A stretch of 64,000 bases of DNA from Thermoprotei archaeon. Its GTDB lineage: Archaea; Thermoproteota; Thermoprotei; Thermoproteales; B15-G16. The DNA lies in the NCBI GenBank assembly GCA_003649205.1, contig QMRC01000003.1, positions 145,048 through 209,047 on the forward strand. Reading direction: 5' to 3'. This document shows positions 25,128 to 33,896 of this stretch, piece after piece (positions within the stretch are counted from its first letter, which is position 1; each line of letters starts with the position of its first letter). The notes beneath the pieces are model-generated. The model saw only the letters and a program-made list of their open reading frames with translations, ran no database searches and was not told where the DNA came from. The position numbers and the translations under genes were made by a program.

Positions 25128-27293
25128 CTAGCTAAGTAGCTTCCTAACAGCTTTATCTACAGTAGCTTTAGCGGTCTCTATATCGGTTCTGAGAGCAGCA
25201 GCCACATCGTCCAAAGGTTTACCCTGCAGTACATAAGCAATCAACGCAACTAATTCGCTGAAGCTTAGATCTACTGAAGGGGATTCACATAACTTCCTCA
25301 ATGTTGCTAAGTAAATAGCATCCATAGCTGATTCAAGTAGAATCCTCCTACTTAAGTACATCTCGAGTCTCTTCTCTTGATTTCTCGTTAACTCAATTCT
25401 CACTGACACAGGTACCCTAATACTCTTCAATACACTAGCAACAACCTCAGCACTTAAATCCCTGTAGACACTCATTAAGCAGGTAAGTAATCTAACCTTA
25501 AATTCCCTCAATGCTTCTTCAACGTAATGTCGCATCCTAGTACTCAGTGGCTTTATCACAGCTATGTTCTTCTCACCTGTCACCTTATTGAATCGTGGAG
25601 ATACATAGATTGGTAAGTACCCGTTCTTTAACCAAAAGTCAATGATGTCATTTCTAGAGAATATAGCACCGATCCAGTCAAGGTTTATACTACGTGCTTC
25701 CTCCTCGAGGAAGTTTAGTAGTTTTGAACCGTAGCCTCTTCTCTGTAGATTAGGTACTACAGCAATCCTAACAATTCTCCAGCCTCTTGTCTTAGCAGCT
25801 TCCTTAGGACCGTACCTCAGTAACTTATCTAAGACCAGTACTCCTCTTAGACCACGTGTAATAGCTCTCTCAACATCACGAATAGGTCCTTCCTCAGCTA
25901 TCTGCGCAACAGCTACAACTCCTCTATCGGAGTTGAGTATACGAATGTGGTGATGAGGGGCGTCAAGCATGGTCATTAAGTCATCAGGTTCATTCCTGTA
26001 GTGCGCTAGAGCGAGTAAGCCATAGACTTTCCGTAGTAAATCCCTATCCTTAACTAGCTGTTCTTGATCTACAGAAGAGTACTCCACATTCTCTGGTTTC
26101 GGTATCTCTATTGGGTCTACTCGGAGAAAGAATACTTGGTAAAGCCACTCTTCAAGTGGATCATTTGATAGGTACCTAATAGGTACCTTGAACTCGTAGA
26201 CTAGTGGACTAGGTAGCTGCTTAATTAGCAGTTCAGAAGCTACCCTTCCAGAACCTTCGTAACCGTGGACTGTAGTCACCATCATGACCTTCCTACTCTT
26301 AGCACACAACCTCCTAACACGAGCAGCACCAACAGCAGCAGCCTCATCAATCACCGTTAATCTAGCACCAGTAGCTAACCAAGGGACAACATACCTAACT
26401 TCAAAACCCCTACCCCTAATACCCACTACACTTCCCTTCTCAGTAATTGTCTTATAATCAATACCTAGCTTCTCTAGCCCTAGACAGAGGAACTTCATGA
26501 ATGTCGTGATACTGCGTGGTGAAGGTGCTGTTACCAAAATCTCATCAGTGTAGTTATGTGCTATAGCCAGCGCAGTTGCTAGACCGAGAGCAGCGCTCTT
26601 CCCTCTACCACGATCACCTTTACCAACTAAAACCTTAAGTGTTAAGTCACTAAGCAGTCTTAAGCTATGCAAAACGAACTCGTACTGATCCTCAGTAGCA
26701 CATAGCGAAAGTACCTTTCTCAACCTCTCATCAACATTCGTGATCTCGGGTGTGAACTGTCTTCGAGATAACTTACTCGGTAGATTACGCAATACCACCT
26801 CACCGCTATCAACATCAACTACAAGGATTGATCTACACAACTTAAGCGACTCAAGTAAATACCTACGGAAGGTACCTCTACCACCCTCGACACCTGGACT
26901 CCACAAACTAAGTGACTTAGTTAACCAGATACTGAATCCACCGCACCTAATCATCTCTGATGCAGCAGAAACAGCATTAGGTCTGAAGAAGTACCTAAAA
27001 TCCATAATGACAGAGCTATACTCCCTACCTAGGTAACTAGTCAGCTCATGAAATCTAGCTACCTCAATATCATGCACAGCAAGTACCTTACGTAGGTCCC
27101 TACTATCAGTAAATGCGAGTATAGGTCTAGCTAGGTGCCCAAGTAGTGTGCTTAATACGTGTATTACTTGTTCTGTATCACCACTGAGGACTATCAGACC
27201 TCTAGCATTACAGCTCCTAACATAGTCGATGAATTGCTTAATCTCATCAGCAATACTACCTGTAGTTCTCATAGACATGGCAACTACATGCAA
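25128..27293 (-). CDS. tmcA: tRNA(Met) cytidine acetyltransferase TmcA/Nat10 family
   Basis: 721 aa. The enzyme acetylates cytidine to N4-acetylcytidine in tRNA (and, in Thermococcales, in many RNAs) with acetyl-CoA and ATP. Domains: an N-terminal TmcA region (about 30-180), an RNA-helicase-like ATPase with P-loop GKGDRGRGKSAALGL near residue 224 and Walker B-like DEAAAVGAARV, then a GNAT domain with RIAVVPNLQRRGYGSKLLN, and a helical tail. The reading frame begins 38 bases inside the ThyA-fusion gene; ATG at 27293, 27278 or 27272 could start it. The ASCH gene follows. Confidence 0.92.
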   Translation of the reverse strand: MHVVAMSMRTTGSIADEIKQFIDYVRSCNARGLIVLSGDTEQVIHVLSTLLGHLARPILAFTDSRDLRKVLAVHDIEVARFHELTSYLGREYSSVIMDFRYFFRPNAVSAASEMIRCGGFSIWLTKSLSLWSPGVEGGRGTFRRYLLESLKLCRSILVVDVDSGEVVLRNLPSKLSRRQFTPEITNVDERLRKVLSLCATEDQYEFVLHSLRLLSDLTLKVLVGKGDRGRGKSAALGLATALAIAHNYTDEILVTAPSPRSITTFMKFLCLGLEKLGIDYKTITEKGSVVGIRGRGFEVRYVVPWLATGARLTVIDEAAAVGAARVRRLCAKSRKVMMVTTVHGYEGSGRVASELLIKQLPSPLVYEFKVPIRYLSNDPLEEWLYQVFFLRVDPIEIPKPENVEYSSVDQEQLVKDRDLLRKVYGLLALAHYRNEPDDLMTMLDAPHHHIRILNSDRGVVAVAQIAEEGPIRDVERAITRGLRGVLVLDKLLRYGPKEAAKTRGWRIVRIAVVPNLQRRGYGSKLLNFLEEEARSINLDWIGAIFSRNDIIDFWLKNGYLPIYVSPRFNKVTGEKNIAVIKPLSTRMRHYVEEALREFKVRLLTCLMSVYRDLSAEVVASVLKSIRVPVSVRIELTRNQEKRLEMYLSRRILLESAMDAIYLATLRKLCESPSVDLSFSELVALIAYVLQGKPLDDVAAALRTDIETAKATVDKAVRKLLS

Positions 27294-28530
27294 TGAATGT
27301 TATCGTACCTAGATCAACGTCAAGACCACTTCTCTTAAGTTCTTCCGTAATGTACTTCATTACCTCTCTAACGGCAAATACATTGTGTACGAAGGCACTC
27401 CTAAAGTCGTGGCTCCTCATGTACACCGTAGCATGTAGCTTACCATCCCTAATCATGAATTGCCACAGTATGAAACAAGGTGGGTTCTCTGTCTTGACCA
27501 AGTCCTCGTAAGGACTCCAGAACACAGCAACAGCTTGTCTAGTACTCGGTTCACTACGTAACTTATCGACGATAGCTCGCAATTGATCACCGAACTTAAC
27601 CCTCAACCTCTCACCATAGCTATACTCATAACCCTCAATACTCCTACCCTCGAGAATAGCTCTACAGTACTCCTCAAGATACTTCTTAGCACCAAGTGGG
27701 TACTCTCTAGGTACTTCATCACAGAGAGGATCAAGTACGTGTATCACGACATTCATTAACTCCTTCGTAATTCCAAACCTAGACTCAACACATCTACCAA
27801 ATCTCTCAATTAGTCGAATCACTTCCCTATAGGCATCAGCTACTGACCTCGCAACAACGACTGTAAGGTTCTGTGATAGAGTCTCCACATACCCCCCGCT
27901 CACCTTACTCGTTACCTTGACTATATATGGCTCTAAGTCATATGCACCAGGATCGAATAACCTATACTTAATACCCTTCACCTCAATCTCAACAGCATTC
28001 CAAGGTTCCTGAATACAGCCTCTAATCACCTTTCTCAGCATCTCCCTATCCGTCACACCTAGCATATCAATGACAATTACCTGATCACGAAATCTCTCAA
28101 TAGCTTCAAGCGGCAGATTTGGTATGTAGGCCGTTGGTGCATCGCAATTCAGCACTCTCCTACTCTCTGGATCCACACCATACCTCCACAACTTAATCAT
28201 AGCTTCACCACTACGATGACCGCTTGTATCGTGACCAACAACTACTAGGTACCTAATGTTTGGATTAGCTAGCACATTACATACTACCTTCTCAATCCCT
28301 ATGTTAGCTGTCTTACAGAAACCAGCTATTGCTACACCAAGCTCAATAGCTGTCTTCACCAATTCATTACCTACCTCATCATCCAGTGGTACCATTACAG
28401 CAACGGGATGGAACTTATTACCAAGTACGTAATTCCCATCCTCAACAGTCCACCTATCCGGAACATTACACTTACTACACTCCTTACCTCTCCACGAAAC
28501 CTTAACATGCTGAATAACACTGTAGCTCAT
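27256..28530 (-). CDS. thyA: MtrA-like domain fused to archaeal thymidylate synthase
   Basis: 424 aa, about twice an archaeal ThyA. Residues about 20-190 read like tetrahydromethanopterin S-methyltransferase subunit A: AGFCKTANIGIEKVVCNVL, IRYLVVVGHDTSGHRSGEA, YIPNLPLEAIERFRDQV. Residues about 200-424 are thymidylate synthase: Cys352 in ENPPCFILWQFMIRDGKL is the expected nucleophile, followed by ATVYMRSHDFRSAFVHN. The second part should methylate dUMP. The first has lost its methanogenic context here and may hold the folate-like pterin or a cobamide. ATG at 28530. The last 38 bases overlap tmcA. Confidence 0.87.
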   Translation of the reverse strand: MSYSVIQHVKVSWRGKECSKCNVPDRWTVEDGNYVLGNKFHPVAVMVPLDDEVGNELVKTAIELGVAIAGFCKTANIGIEKVVCNVLANPNIRYLVVVGHDTSGHRSGEAMIKLWRYGVDPESRRVLNCDAPTAYIPNLPLEAIERFRDQVIVIDMLGVTDREMLRKVIRGCIQEPWNAVEIEVKGIKYRLFDPGAYDLEPYIVKVTSKVSGGYVETLSQNLTVVVARSVADAYREVIRLIERFGRCVESRFGITKELMNVVIHVLDPLCDEVPREYPLGAKKYLEEYCRAILEGRSIEGYEYSYGERLRVKFGDQLRAIVDKLRSEPSTRQAVAVFWSPYEDLVKTENPPCFILWQFMIRDGKLHATVYMRSHDFRSAFVHNVFAVREVMKYITEELKRSGLDVDLGTITFIACSCHVYENYR

Positions 28531-28661
28531 GGGTACTCACACTTGAGATAGTACCAGAACCATAATTAACTTACGACGACATAGATCGTGAGGTATATGT
28601 AGATGCTTCGAAGTGTAGAGAATGTAGCTAAGGTTTAAAGAGACATAGTATTCTGATCACG

Positions 28662-28718
28662 TTGGATGATGCTCTCGGGGCTCACTGAAAAGTGATGACT
28701 AGCTCCATCGATGACACA
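28662..28718 (+). ncRNA. Candidate C/D box sRNA
   Basis: Order on the plus strand: box C ATGATGC (28666-28672), 12-nt guide TCTCGGGGCTCA, box D' CTGA (28685-28688), spacer AAA, box C' GTGATGA (28692-28698), 12-nt guide CTAGCTCCATCG, box D ATGA (28711-28714). The two 12-nt spacers and the 3-nt inner gap fit archaeal double-guide RNAs closely, with one base off consensus in each outer box. It lies in the gap between the ThyA-fusion gene and the NCS2 permease. Predicted targets would be complementary to the guides; I did not recognise them. Confidence 0.6.
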
Positions 28719-28792
28719 CACTCTACTTCTCTCTAGGTAATAAGCGGATAAAGGAGGAGAAAAAGACCGGGTTTGTGAGTACTTACAAGTAC

Positions 28793-30163
28793 TCACTTGT
28801 TCTCTCTCTTGTTCATTACCTTACCACACCATTCAGGATGTGTCAATCCTCGTTCTTCCGGTGTTCCTGGTATCAGGTTATCTAGCACGATGCCGACTAT
28901 AGCTGCAACGGCCATACCTGTCTCGAGTATAATCTCAACTATTTCACCTAACCACATTAGTTGTGGAGGTAGCAGTGCGACGATTGCTCCTCTACCTTTA
29001 ACACCGTATGGGTTGTAACCTTTCATCCACATAGGTACGCTTAGACCGAGGTACAGTGACATGCCTACGATCAGTAGGTTTCTAGGTGATTTCAAGTCTA
29101 TTAGCGTAAGCAGCGAAGCTCCTACAGCAGCTATCATACCGAATACTACGAGATATAGACCTCCAATAATTGGCTTAGGAATTGTCGCCATGAGTGCTCC
29201 GAACTTACCGAAGAACCCCATTAGCAGCATGAATACCGCACCTAGCTGAATGACGTATCTACTAGCTACCCTAACTAACCCAATGACACCTATGTTCTCT
29301 GAATAACTCGTGTACCCTCCAGCACAACCGAAGATACCACCAATTAGGCAGCCAAGGCCTTCAGCACCGAGACCCTTGGATATTGTCTTTTCGTCTGGTG
29401 GTGGTGCCTCACTCACCCTACATACTGTGTGGTAGTCACCTATAGACTCAACCATCGATGCTACGTAAGCAGCTAACATACCGAGGATGAACGCTGGTAC
29501 GAACTTAGGTAAACCCCATGGAAATGGCTTCGGTATGTTTAACCAAGGTAATTCCATGAGTGGCCTTAAATTCACGTACCCTGGATCACCAGGTTTTAGG
29601 AAGCCAGTTATCGAGAGTAGTAGTGCAACTACGTAGCTGATCATGACACCGAGTACTACTGGGAACAGCATGAATATCCTGTACCTCCTGCCAAGTACTT
29701 GACTAAACAGCACAATGAGTACCACTGTAAGTAGTGCAAGACCCCAGTTACCACTTGCCTGTGAAGCTCCTACATCAGCTAGTGAGAGCCCAATAACTAT
29801 TATCGTTGGCCCGATAGATACAGGTGTTATGTACCTTCTCAATAGACCAGCTAATCCACTGTACCCAATCACGATCTCAAAGAATGAAGCACCTATGATA
29901 GCTCCTGTTGTGTAGAGTAGTATTTCGCTACCTCTAATCCCCATGCTCTTACAGGTAGCTATGATAGCTACTAGAGGTCCTAGAAAGGAGAATGAGGATC
30001 CTTGTACGATAGGTAACCCACTACCTACCTTTTTCCACGTTTGCAGTAGTGTAGTAATACCTGCACAGAAGAATTGAATACATACTAGCTTTGCTGTATC
30101 CTCTGGCGTTAGCTCCATTAGTGATGCTAGGAGTAGCGGAACTGCGACTGTAGCTCCAAACAT
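28793..30163 (-). CDS. Uracil/xanthine permease (NCS2 family)
   Basis: 456 aa from the first ATG. The family motif GLPIVQGSSFSFLGPLVAI and the helix 8-10 region VESIGDYHTVCRVS and GAEGLGCLIGG are present, with about twelve membrane segments. It imports a nucleobase by proton symport. Coding clearly continues upstream: in-frame codons 30164-30310 give FIIYGIEEKPPLLTALFLGF and then QHYLT, the conserved N-terminus, ending at a TAG at 30311-30313. That stretch has no ATG, GTG or TTG. The real start is therefore non-canonical (CTG at 30295 or an ATT/ATA), or a base is wrong. Confidence 0.88.
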   Translation of the reverse strand: MFGATVAVPLLLASLMELTPEDTAKLVCIQFFCAGITTLLQTWKKVGSGLPIVQGSSFSFLGPLVAIIATCKSMGIRGSEILLYTTGAIIGASFFEIVIGYSGLAGLLRRYITPVSIGPTIIVIGLSLADVGASQASGNWGLALLTVVLIVLFSQVLGRRYRIFMLFPVVLGVMISYVVALLLSITGFLKPGDPGYVNLRPLMELPWLNIPKPFPWGLPKFVPAFILGMLAAYVASMVESIGDYHTVCRVSEAPPPDEKTISKGLGAEGLGCLIGGIFGCAGGYTSYSENIGVIGLVRVASRYVIQLGAVFMLLMGFFGKFGALMATIPKPIIGGLYLVVFGMIAAVGASLLTLIDLKSPRNLLIVGMSLYLGLSVPMWMKGYNPYGVKGRGAIVALLPPQLMWLGEIVEIILETGMAVAAIVGIVLDNLIPGTPEERGLTHPEWCGKVMNKRENK

Positions 30164-30389
30164 TGTGAGGTAGTGTTGGAATCCTAGGAACAGTGCTGTA
30201 AGGAGTGGTGGTTTCTCTTCGATTCCATAGATTATGAATCTCTTTGTTTTAGTGTCTCTACTCTCTCTGCTAATTTCTTCAGGTAGCTTACTCAGAAAAC
30301 CCTTACCGATCTAGAGATTTGGGGAGTTATTAAGTTAACGTTTTCATACGGTTAGGTATTGTTACTGTATTGCTGTCACACACTCTGAT

Positions 30390-30448
30390 AGGCTTCAGCG
30401 ATAGCTGGTTTCTTCACTAATCTGCTAGATGGCCCCTCATCACCGTTC
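30390..30448 (-). ncRNA. C/D box sRNA with guide to 23S rRNA
   Basis: On the minus strand: box C GTGATGA (30437-30443), 12-nt spacer GGGGCCATCTAG, D'-like CAGA, gap TTA, C'-like GTGAAGA, 12-nt guide AACCAGCTATCG, box D CTGA (30395-30398). The last guide is fully complementary to CGATAGCTGGTT, and GAUAGCUGGUU is a highly conserved 23S rRNA segment (near E. coli 800-820). Under the box D plus five rule the methylated base would be the second A of GAUAG. It lies between the NCS2 permease and the divergent gene at 30494. Confidence 0.75.
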
Positions 30449-30465
30449 CCACATACTTACCTAGA

Positions 30466-30477
30466 TGTTTTTATTCC
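30466..30477 (+). promoter_or_regulatory. TATA box of PK-C-like gene
   Basis: TGTTTTTATTCC lies 17-28 bases before the ATG at 30494. Transcription would start at or next to the ATG, so the mRNA is probably leaderless; no ribosome binding site is seen. Confidence 0.5.
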
Positions 30478-30493
30478 TCACCGAGTTAGAGCT

Positions 30494-31087
30494 ATGGGGA
30501 TCTCCGTGAGTACTGTTACCGAGATTATGACAACCTACTTCTCTAGGCCAGGTCCTGAAAATACAGAGAAGACGCTTAGAGTAGCTAAGGAGTACGCAGA
30601 GAGGTACGGTATTCGTAATGTGGTTGTTGCTTCGACAACGGGAAGGACTGGTCTACTAGCTACTGAGGTCTTTAAAGGTTTCAACCTAGTTATCGTAACT
30701 CATGCTACTGGTTTCATTAAGCCTGGTTATCAAGAGATGAGTGAGGACGTTAGGAGGGAGCTTGAGAGGAGGGGGGCTAAGGTCTTAACCTGTGTTCATG
30801 CTTTTGCTGGTGTTGAGAGAGGTATTAGGCAAGCTCTCAATATTTGGCTACCCGTTGAGTTGATAGCTTTAGCTCTGAGGAGATTATTCGGAGAAGGTGT
30901 TAAGGTGGCTATTGAGATAACATTGATGGCTGCAGATGCAGGTCTAATACCACTGGATGAAGATGTTATTGCTATTGCTGGTACAGGTCACGGTGCAGAC
31001 ACAGCACTACACATAAAACCAGCTACTACGAGCAACTTCTTTGACTTAAAAGTGAGGAGAATAATATGCAAACCAGATACCTTCTAG
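30494..31087 (+). CDS. Pyruvate kinase C-terminal domain-like protein (COG1751)
   Basis: 197 aa, a stand-alone version of the alpha/beta domain at the pyruvate kinase C-terminus. Seen: NTEKTLRVAKEYAERYGIRN, VVASTTGRTGLLATEVFKG, VTHATGFIKPGYQEMSED, GVERGIRQ and the end VIAIAGTGHGADTALHIKP. No catalytic barrel is present, so it is not a pyruvate kinase; relatives may bind a sugar-phosphate-like effector. It overlaps the next, membrane, gene by 22 bases, which suggests translational coupling. Confidence 0.83.
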   Translation: MGISVSTVTEIMTTYFSRPGPENTEKTLRVAKEYAERYGIRNVVVASTTGRTGLLATEVFKGFNLVIVTHATGFIKPGYQEMSEDVRRELERRGAKVLTCVHAFAGVERGIRQALNIWLPVELIALALRRLFGEGVKVAIEITLMAADAGLIPLDEDVIAIAGTGHGADTALHIKPATTSNFFDLKVRRIICKPDTF

Positions 31088-31353
31088 CACTACACTACAG
31101 AAGGTACTTACTGAGGAAGCTAGAGCAAAAGGGTGTAGTAAATTTCGTGCTGATGATACTACTCTTCGTACTAGCTATAGTACTCGCTCTACTCGTATTT
31201 CTGTTACTGAGCAAGCTGATAATCATACTGCTGCCGGCAATATTCGCTGCGTTCCTAGTTTACGTCTTCACTAAGAGCGGTTTCTGGTCATTAGTAACCT
31301 TTCTAGTGGTTGCTCTCTTGGTGTCTCTGCTAAAAGTATTTGTATGGATCTAG
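31066..31353 (+). CDS. Small membrane protein (95 aa)
   Basis: A short basic N-terminus (residues 1-24) is followed by about three hydrophobic segments: FVLMILLFVLAIVLALLVFL, IIILLPAIFAAFLVYVF and WSLVTFLVVALLVSLLKVFV. There is no recognisable family. The gene begins inside the PK-C-like gene and ends by overlapping the converging radical SAM gene by four bases. Function unknown. Confidence 0.65.
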   Translation: MQTRYLLALHYRRYLLRKLEQKGVVNFVLMILLFVLAIVLALLVFLLLSKLIIILLPAIFAAFLVYVFTKSGFWSLVTFLVVALLVSLLKVFVWI

Positions 31354-33068
31354 TTTTTGACCGTAAAGTACTTAGCTAATTCGCCAACTACTTCACTTAG
31401 CTCACTTACCGATTTAAATGGTCTCATCCTCATGATCTTCCTTACCTTGTCTTCAGTCATACCTGGAATCAGCTTCAGTACCTTGAGGGGAGCTGAATTC
31501 ACGTCAAGGGGGTACGGTACAGCAACTACAGATCTAAATCCATGGTCAACCACTAGGAAGTCCATGTACTTACCTAGCTCTAACCTCATGGGACACCATA
31601 TGAGTAGGGGGTATGTGCCTACTTGTCTAGCATATGTACCACCACCGTAGTGAGCTTCTGTAAATGCTCTCTTCAGTACGGTACCCTTGGGAACTACTTT
31701 CCTGAGCATGGGTAAGTCTATTTCCTTACGTACCTTCCTCTTGAAGCTTTGAAAGTAGTTCCAATGTCTCCTAATTATTGAGGTACCTACGCTAGCCATT
31801 CGAGTACACGGTAGTACGAGTACCTGTCTAATGTTTACTCTCCTAATGAGGTAACCTAGCTCAAGTACCTTCTTTAGGAATATGTAGTTGAGGTAGTACG
31901 TTTCTTTTGTTTCACCTATTAATCCACAGACGAAGTTTACTCCAGGTAGTAGTTCAGGTAACCCATTCCAACCACGTACAGAACCAACTTCACATATTAT
32001 CCTAATTGCCTCAAGAGCTTCATCGGGCATTACCTTAAGGTTATTCAACCTAACAACTCTTGGGTCAGCACTCTCAATACCGAAGGCAGCTACATCACCT
32101 GGTGTGTGGTACTTGATTATTATCTTGGTTATTTCTCTCGCTTCTCTTGGATGATGATAGACTGTACCCGGATTAACATTATCTATGTGTAGAGTCTCGA
32201 GTTCTGGAGCAACATTCCTTATACCACGAAATAATCTCTCAATAACTTCAGGTCTAGGTTTAGGGAACTCCTCAACGCCTGTATCCTTAGCCCAGTAAGC
32301 GTAGAGATCTGGTTGCCGACCAATCCTAAAGCACCTAACACCCCATTCGTACAGTGCTCTAATTTCCTCAACAACATCCTCTACATCTCTAAACTTAACA
32401 CAACCCCAAAGTGGTTCAATACAGAATGAACAGCCGCCAGTTATGTACCTTGGACACCCTCTATATGTCTCGATCTCACAAATCAGGTTCTTACCATAGT
32501 TCGGGTGCTGAGTAACTATCCTCGCACCCTTGATAGCGAATTCACGTATTTCTCGATAGCTCTCCCTCAACCTATGTGGATCAACGTAATCAACTCTAAG
32601 ACCCTCCCTAACTAGGTCATGCACAACAACCTCGATATCACCTGGAACCACTAAGTCAAAGTACTTACTGAAGTACTCTGGTGGAGTAGCTATTTCACCA
32701 CCAACACCACCAAGACCAAACCTAGCAACAGGACCACCGAGAACCTTAATAGGCTTCCTCATTAACTGTGGCCATAGAGTTAATTCCTCTTCCTTAATTG
32801 GTTCGCCACCTAAGTACTTACCTGGAACTATGACACCAGCTATGAACACCACTAGATCTGATTCATTGCATATCTTCATGACCTCACTGAAGTGTGCCCT
32901 AACGTAGTCAACGGTGAAGTACAGTACCTGTGCAGAGGGATTTACTGACCATACAGCTCCTGCTACATACCTTGGGAAGACATCTAGGTACGGTGGTACA
33001 CCAAGTCCTGCTGGAGTATCCACATAACCATCGATTATAACTACCTTCTCAACTAACTTCCCAACCAT
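31350..33068 (-). CDS. Radical SAM protein, COG1031 type, with C-terminal helix-hairpin-helix
   Basis: 572 aa. An N-terminal domain (about 1-180) like B12-binding or nucleotide-binding folds contains VLGGPVARFGLGG. The cluster cysteines are in YRGCPRYITGGCSFCIEPLWG: the spacing C-x7-C-x2-C is wider than usual but typical of this archaeal group. VAAFGIESADPRVVRLNN lies on the barrel. The last 60 residues, PLDVNSAPLKVLKLIPGM and the following KVRKIMRMRPFKSVSEL, form a DNA/RNA-binding helix-hairpin-helix. RNA modification is a reasonable guess. ATG at 33068. Confidence 0.82.
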   Translation of the reverse strand: MVGKLVEKVVIIDGYVDTPAGLGVPPYLDVFPRYVAGAVWSVNPSAQVLYFTVDYVRAHFSEVMKICNESDLVVFIAGVIVPGKYLGGEPIKEEELTLWPQLMRKPIKVLGGPVARFGLGGVGGEIATPPEYFSKYFDLVVPGDIEVVVHDLVREGLRVDYVDPHRLRESYREIREFAIKGARIVTQHPNYGKNLICEIETYRGCPRYITGGCSFCIEPLWGCVKFRDVEDVVEEIRALYEWGVRCFRIGRQPDLYAYWAKDTGVEEFPKPRPEVIERLFRGIRNVAPELETLHIDNVNPGTVYHHPREAREITKIIIKYHTPGDVAAFGIESADPRVVRLNNLKVMPDEALEAIRIICEVGSVRGWNGLPELLPGVNFVCGLIGETKETYYLNYIFLKKVLELGYLIRRVNIRQVLVLPCTRMASVGTSIIRRHWNYFQSFKRKVRKEIDLPMLRKVVPKGTVLKRAFTEAHYGGGTYARQVGTYPLLIWCPMRLELGKYMDFLVVDHGFRSVVAVPYPLDVNSAPLKVLKLIPGMTEDKVRKIMRMRPFKSVSELSEVVGELAKYFTVKN

Positions 33069-33131
33069 TTCACGTTCATTAGCTCTACTTCAGCTTAAAA
33101 ACGTACTAACTTACCAATCCCTATTAGGCTA

Positions 33132-33142
33132 AGGTTTTTAGA
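33132..33142 (+). promoter_or_regulatory. TATA box of MBL-fold gene
   Basis: GTTTTTAGACT lies 23-33 bases before the ATG at 33165, with no ribosome binding site, so a leaderless transcript is likely. Confidence 0.45.
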
Positions 33143-33164
33143 CTTAGCCACAGTTCACTAGACT

Positions 33165-33896
33165 ATGGGAGAGCTAAATGGTGTTAAGTCACTAGAGCTA
33201 CTAGTTCTAGTCGATAACACTCCAGGACGTGAGGAATTACGCTCTGCATGGGGTCTTTCCATACTATTGAAGACAGATAGCTACGTAGGGCTCTTCGATA
33301 CAGGTCCCGACCCCTATACCCTTCAGCACAACATGGATGTCCTCGGTATCGATCCTAAGTCACTAAGCTTCATAGTTATCTCTCACGACCATTGGGATCA
33401 CGTCGGTGGTTTAAGATACTTAGCTGAGTCCGGTACTAGGTGCAACGTATTCATCCCATCATCAGCAATCGATCTAGGCGAATGGCTGCAAAGACATGGA
33501 TTTATAGTTACCAGAGTTGATTCACGTACTGAAGTTGCTCAAGGTACTACTGTATTCCTGTTGGGGAACTTCATTGATGAGCTATCTATGGTAGTCACTG
33601 TCAAGAACTTCGGTGGTGTACTGCTTGTAGGTTGCTCACATCCAGGTATTGAACGTATTGTTGAGACTGCACATGGGATTGCAAAAAGGCTTAGAGTTGT
33701 TATTGGTGGTATGCACCTACTCGATGCATCTGAAGATAGGTTGAGAAAGGTAGTGAATACGTTTGAGCAGTATAGTATTGATGAGGTCTACGCTATTCAT
33801 TGTACCGGTGATGTAGCTACTGAGTACTTCCGTGAGAAACTACCTTCGTACAGAGTAGGTTTTACGGGTTTGGTTCTCAGGTACGGTACTTGCTAG
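33165..33896 (+). CDS. Metallo-beta-lactamase fold hydrolase (COG1237)
   Basis: 243 aa. The metal motif SHDHWDHVGG, then GCSHPGIERIVE, GGMHLL and the final HCTGD give the full set of zinc ligands of the COG1237 group. That group includes the methanopterin-pathway ribofuranosylaminobenzene phosphate synthase homologs, but most members are uncharacterised. The N-terminal ELLVLVDNTPG and SAWGLSILLKTD are also family features. It has a paralog at 51678 in this window. It overlaps the L38e gene by four bases, tail to tail. Confidence 0.83.
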   Translation: MGELNGVKSLELLVLVDNTPGREELRSAWGLSILLKTDSYVGLFDTGPDPYTLQHNMDVLGIDPKSLSFIVISHDHWDHVGGLRYLAESGTRCNVFIPSSAIDLGEWLQRHGFIVTRVDSRTEVAQGTTVFLLGNFIDELSMVVTVKNFGGVLLVGCSHPGIERIVETAHGIAKRLRVVIGGMHLLDASEDRLRKVVNTFEQYSIDEVYAIHCTGDVATEYFREKLPSYRVGFTGLVLRYGTC

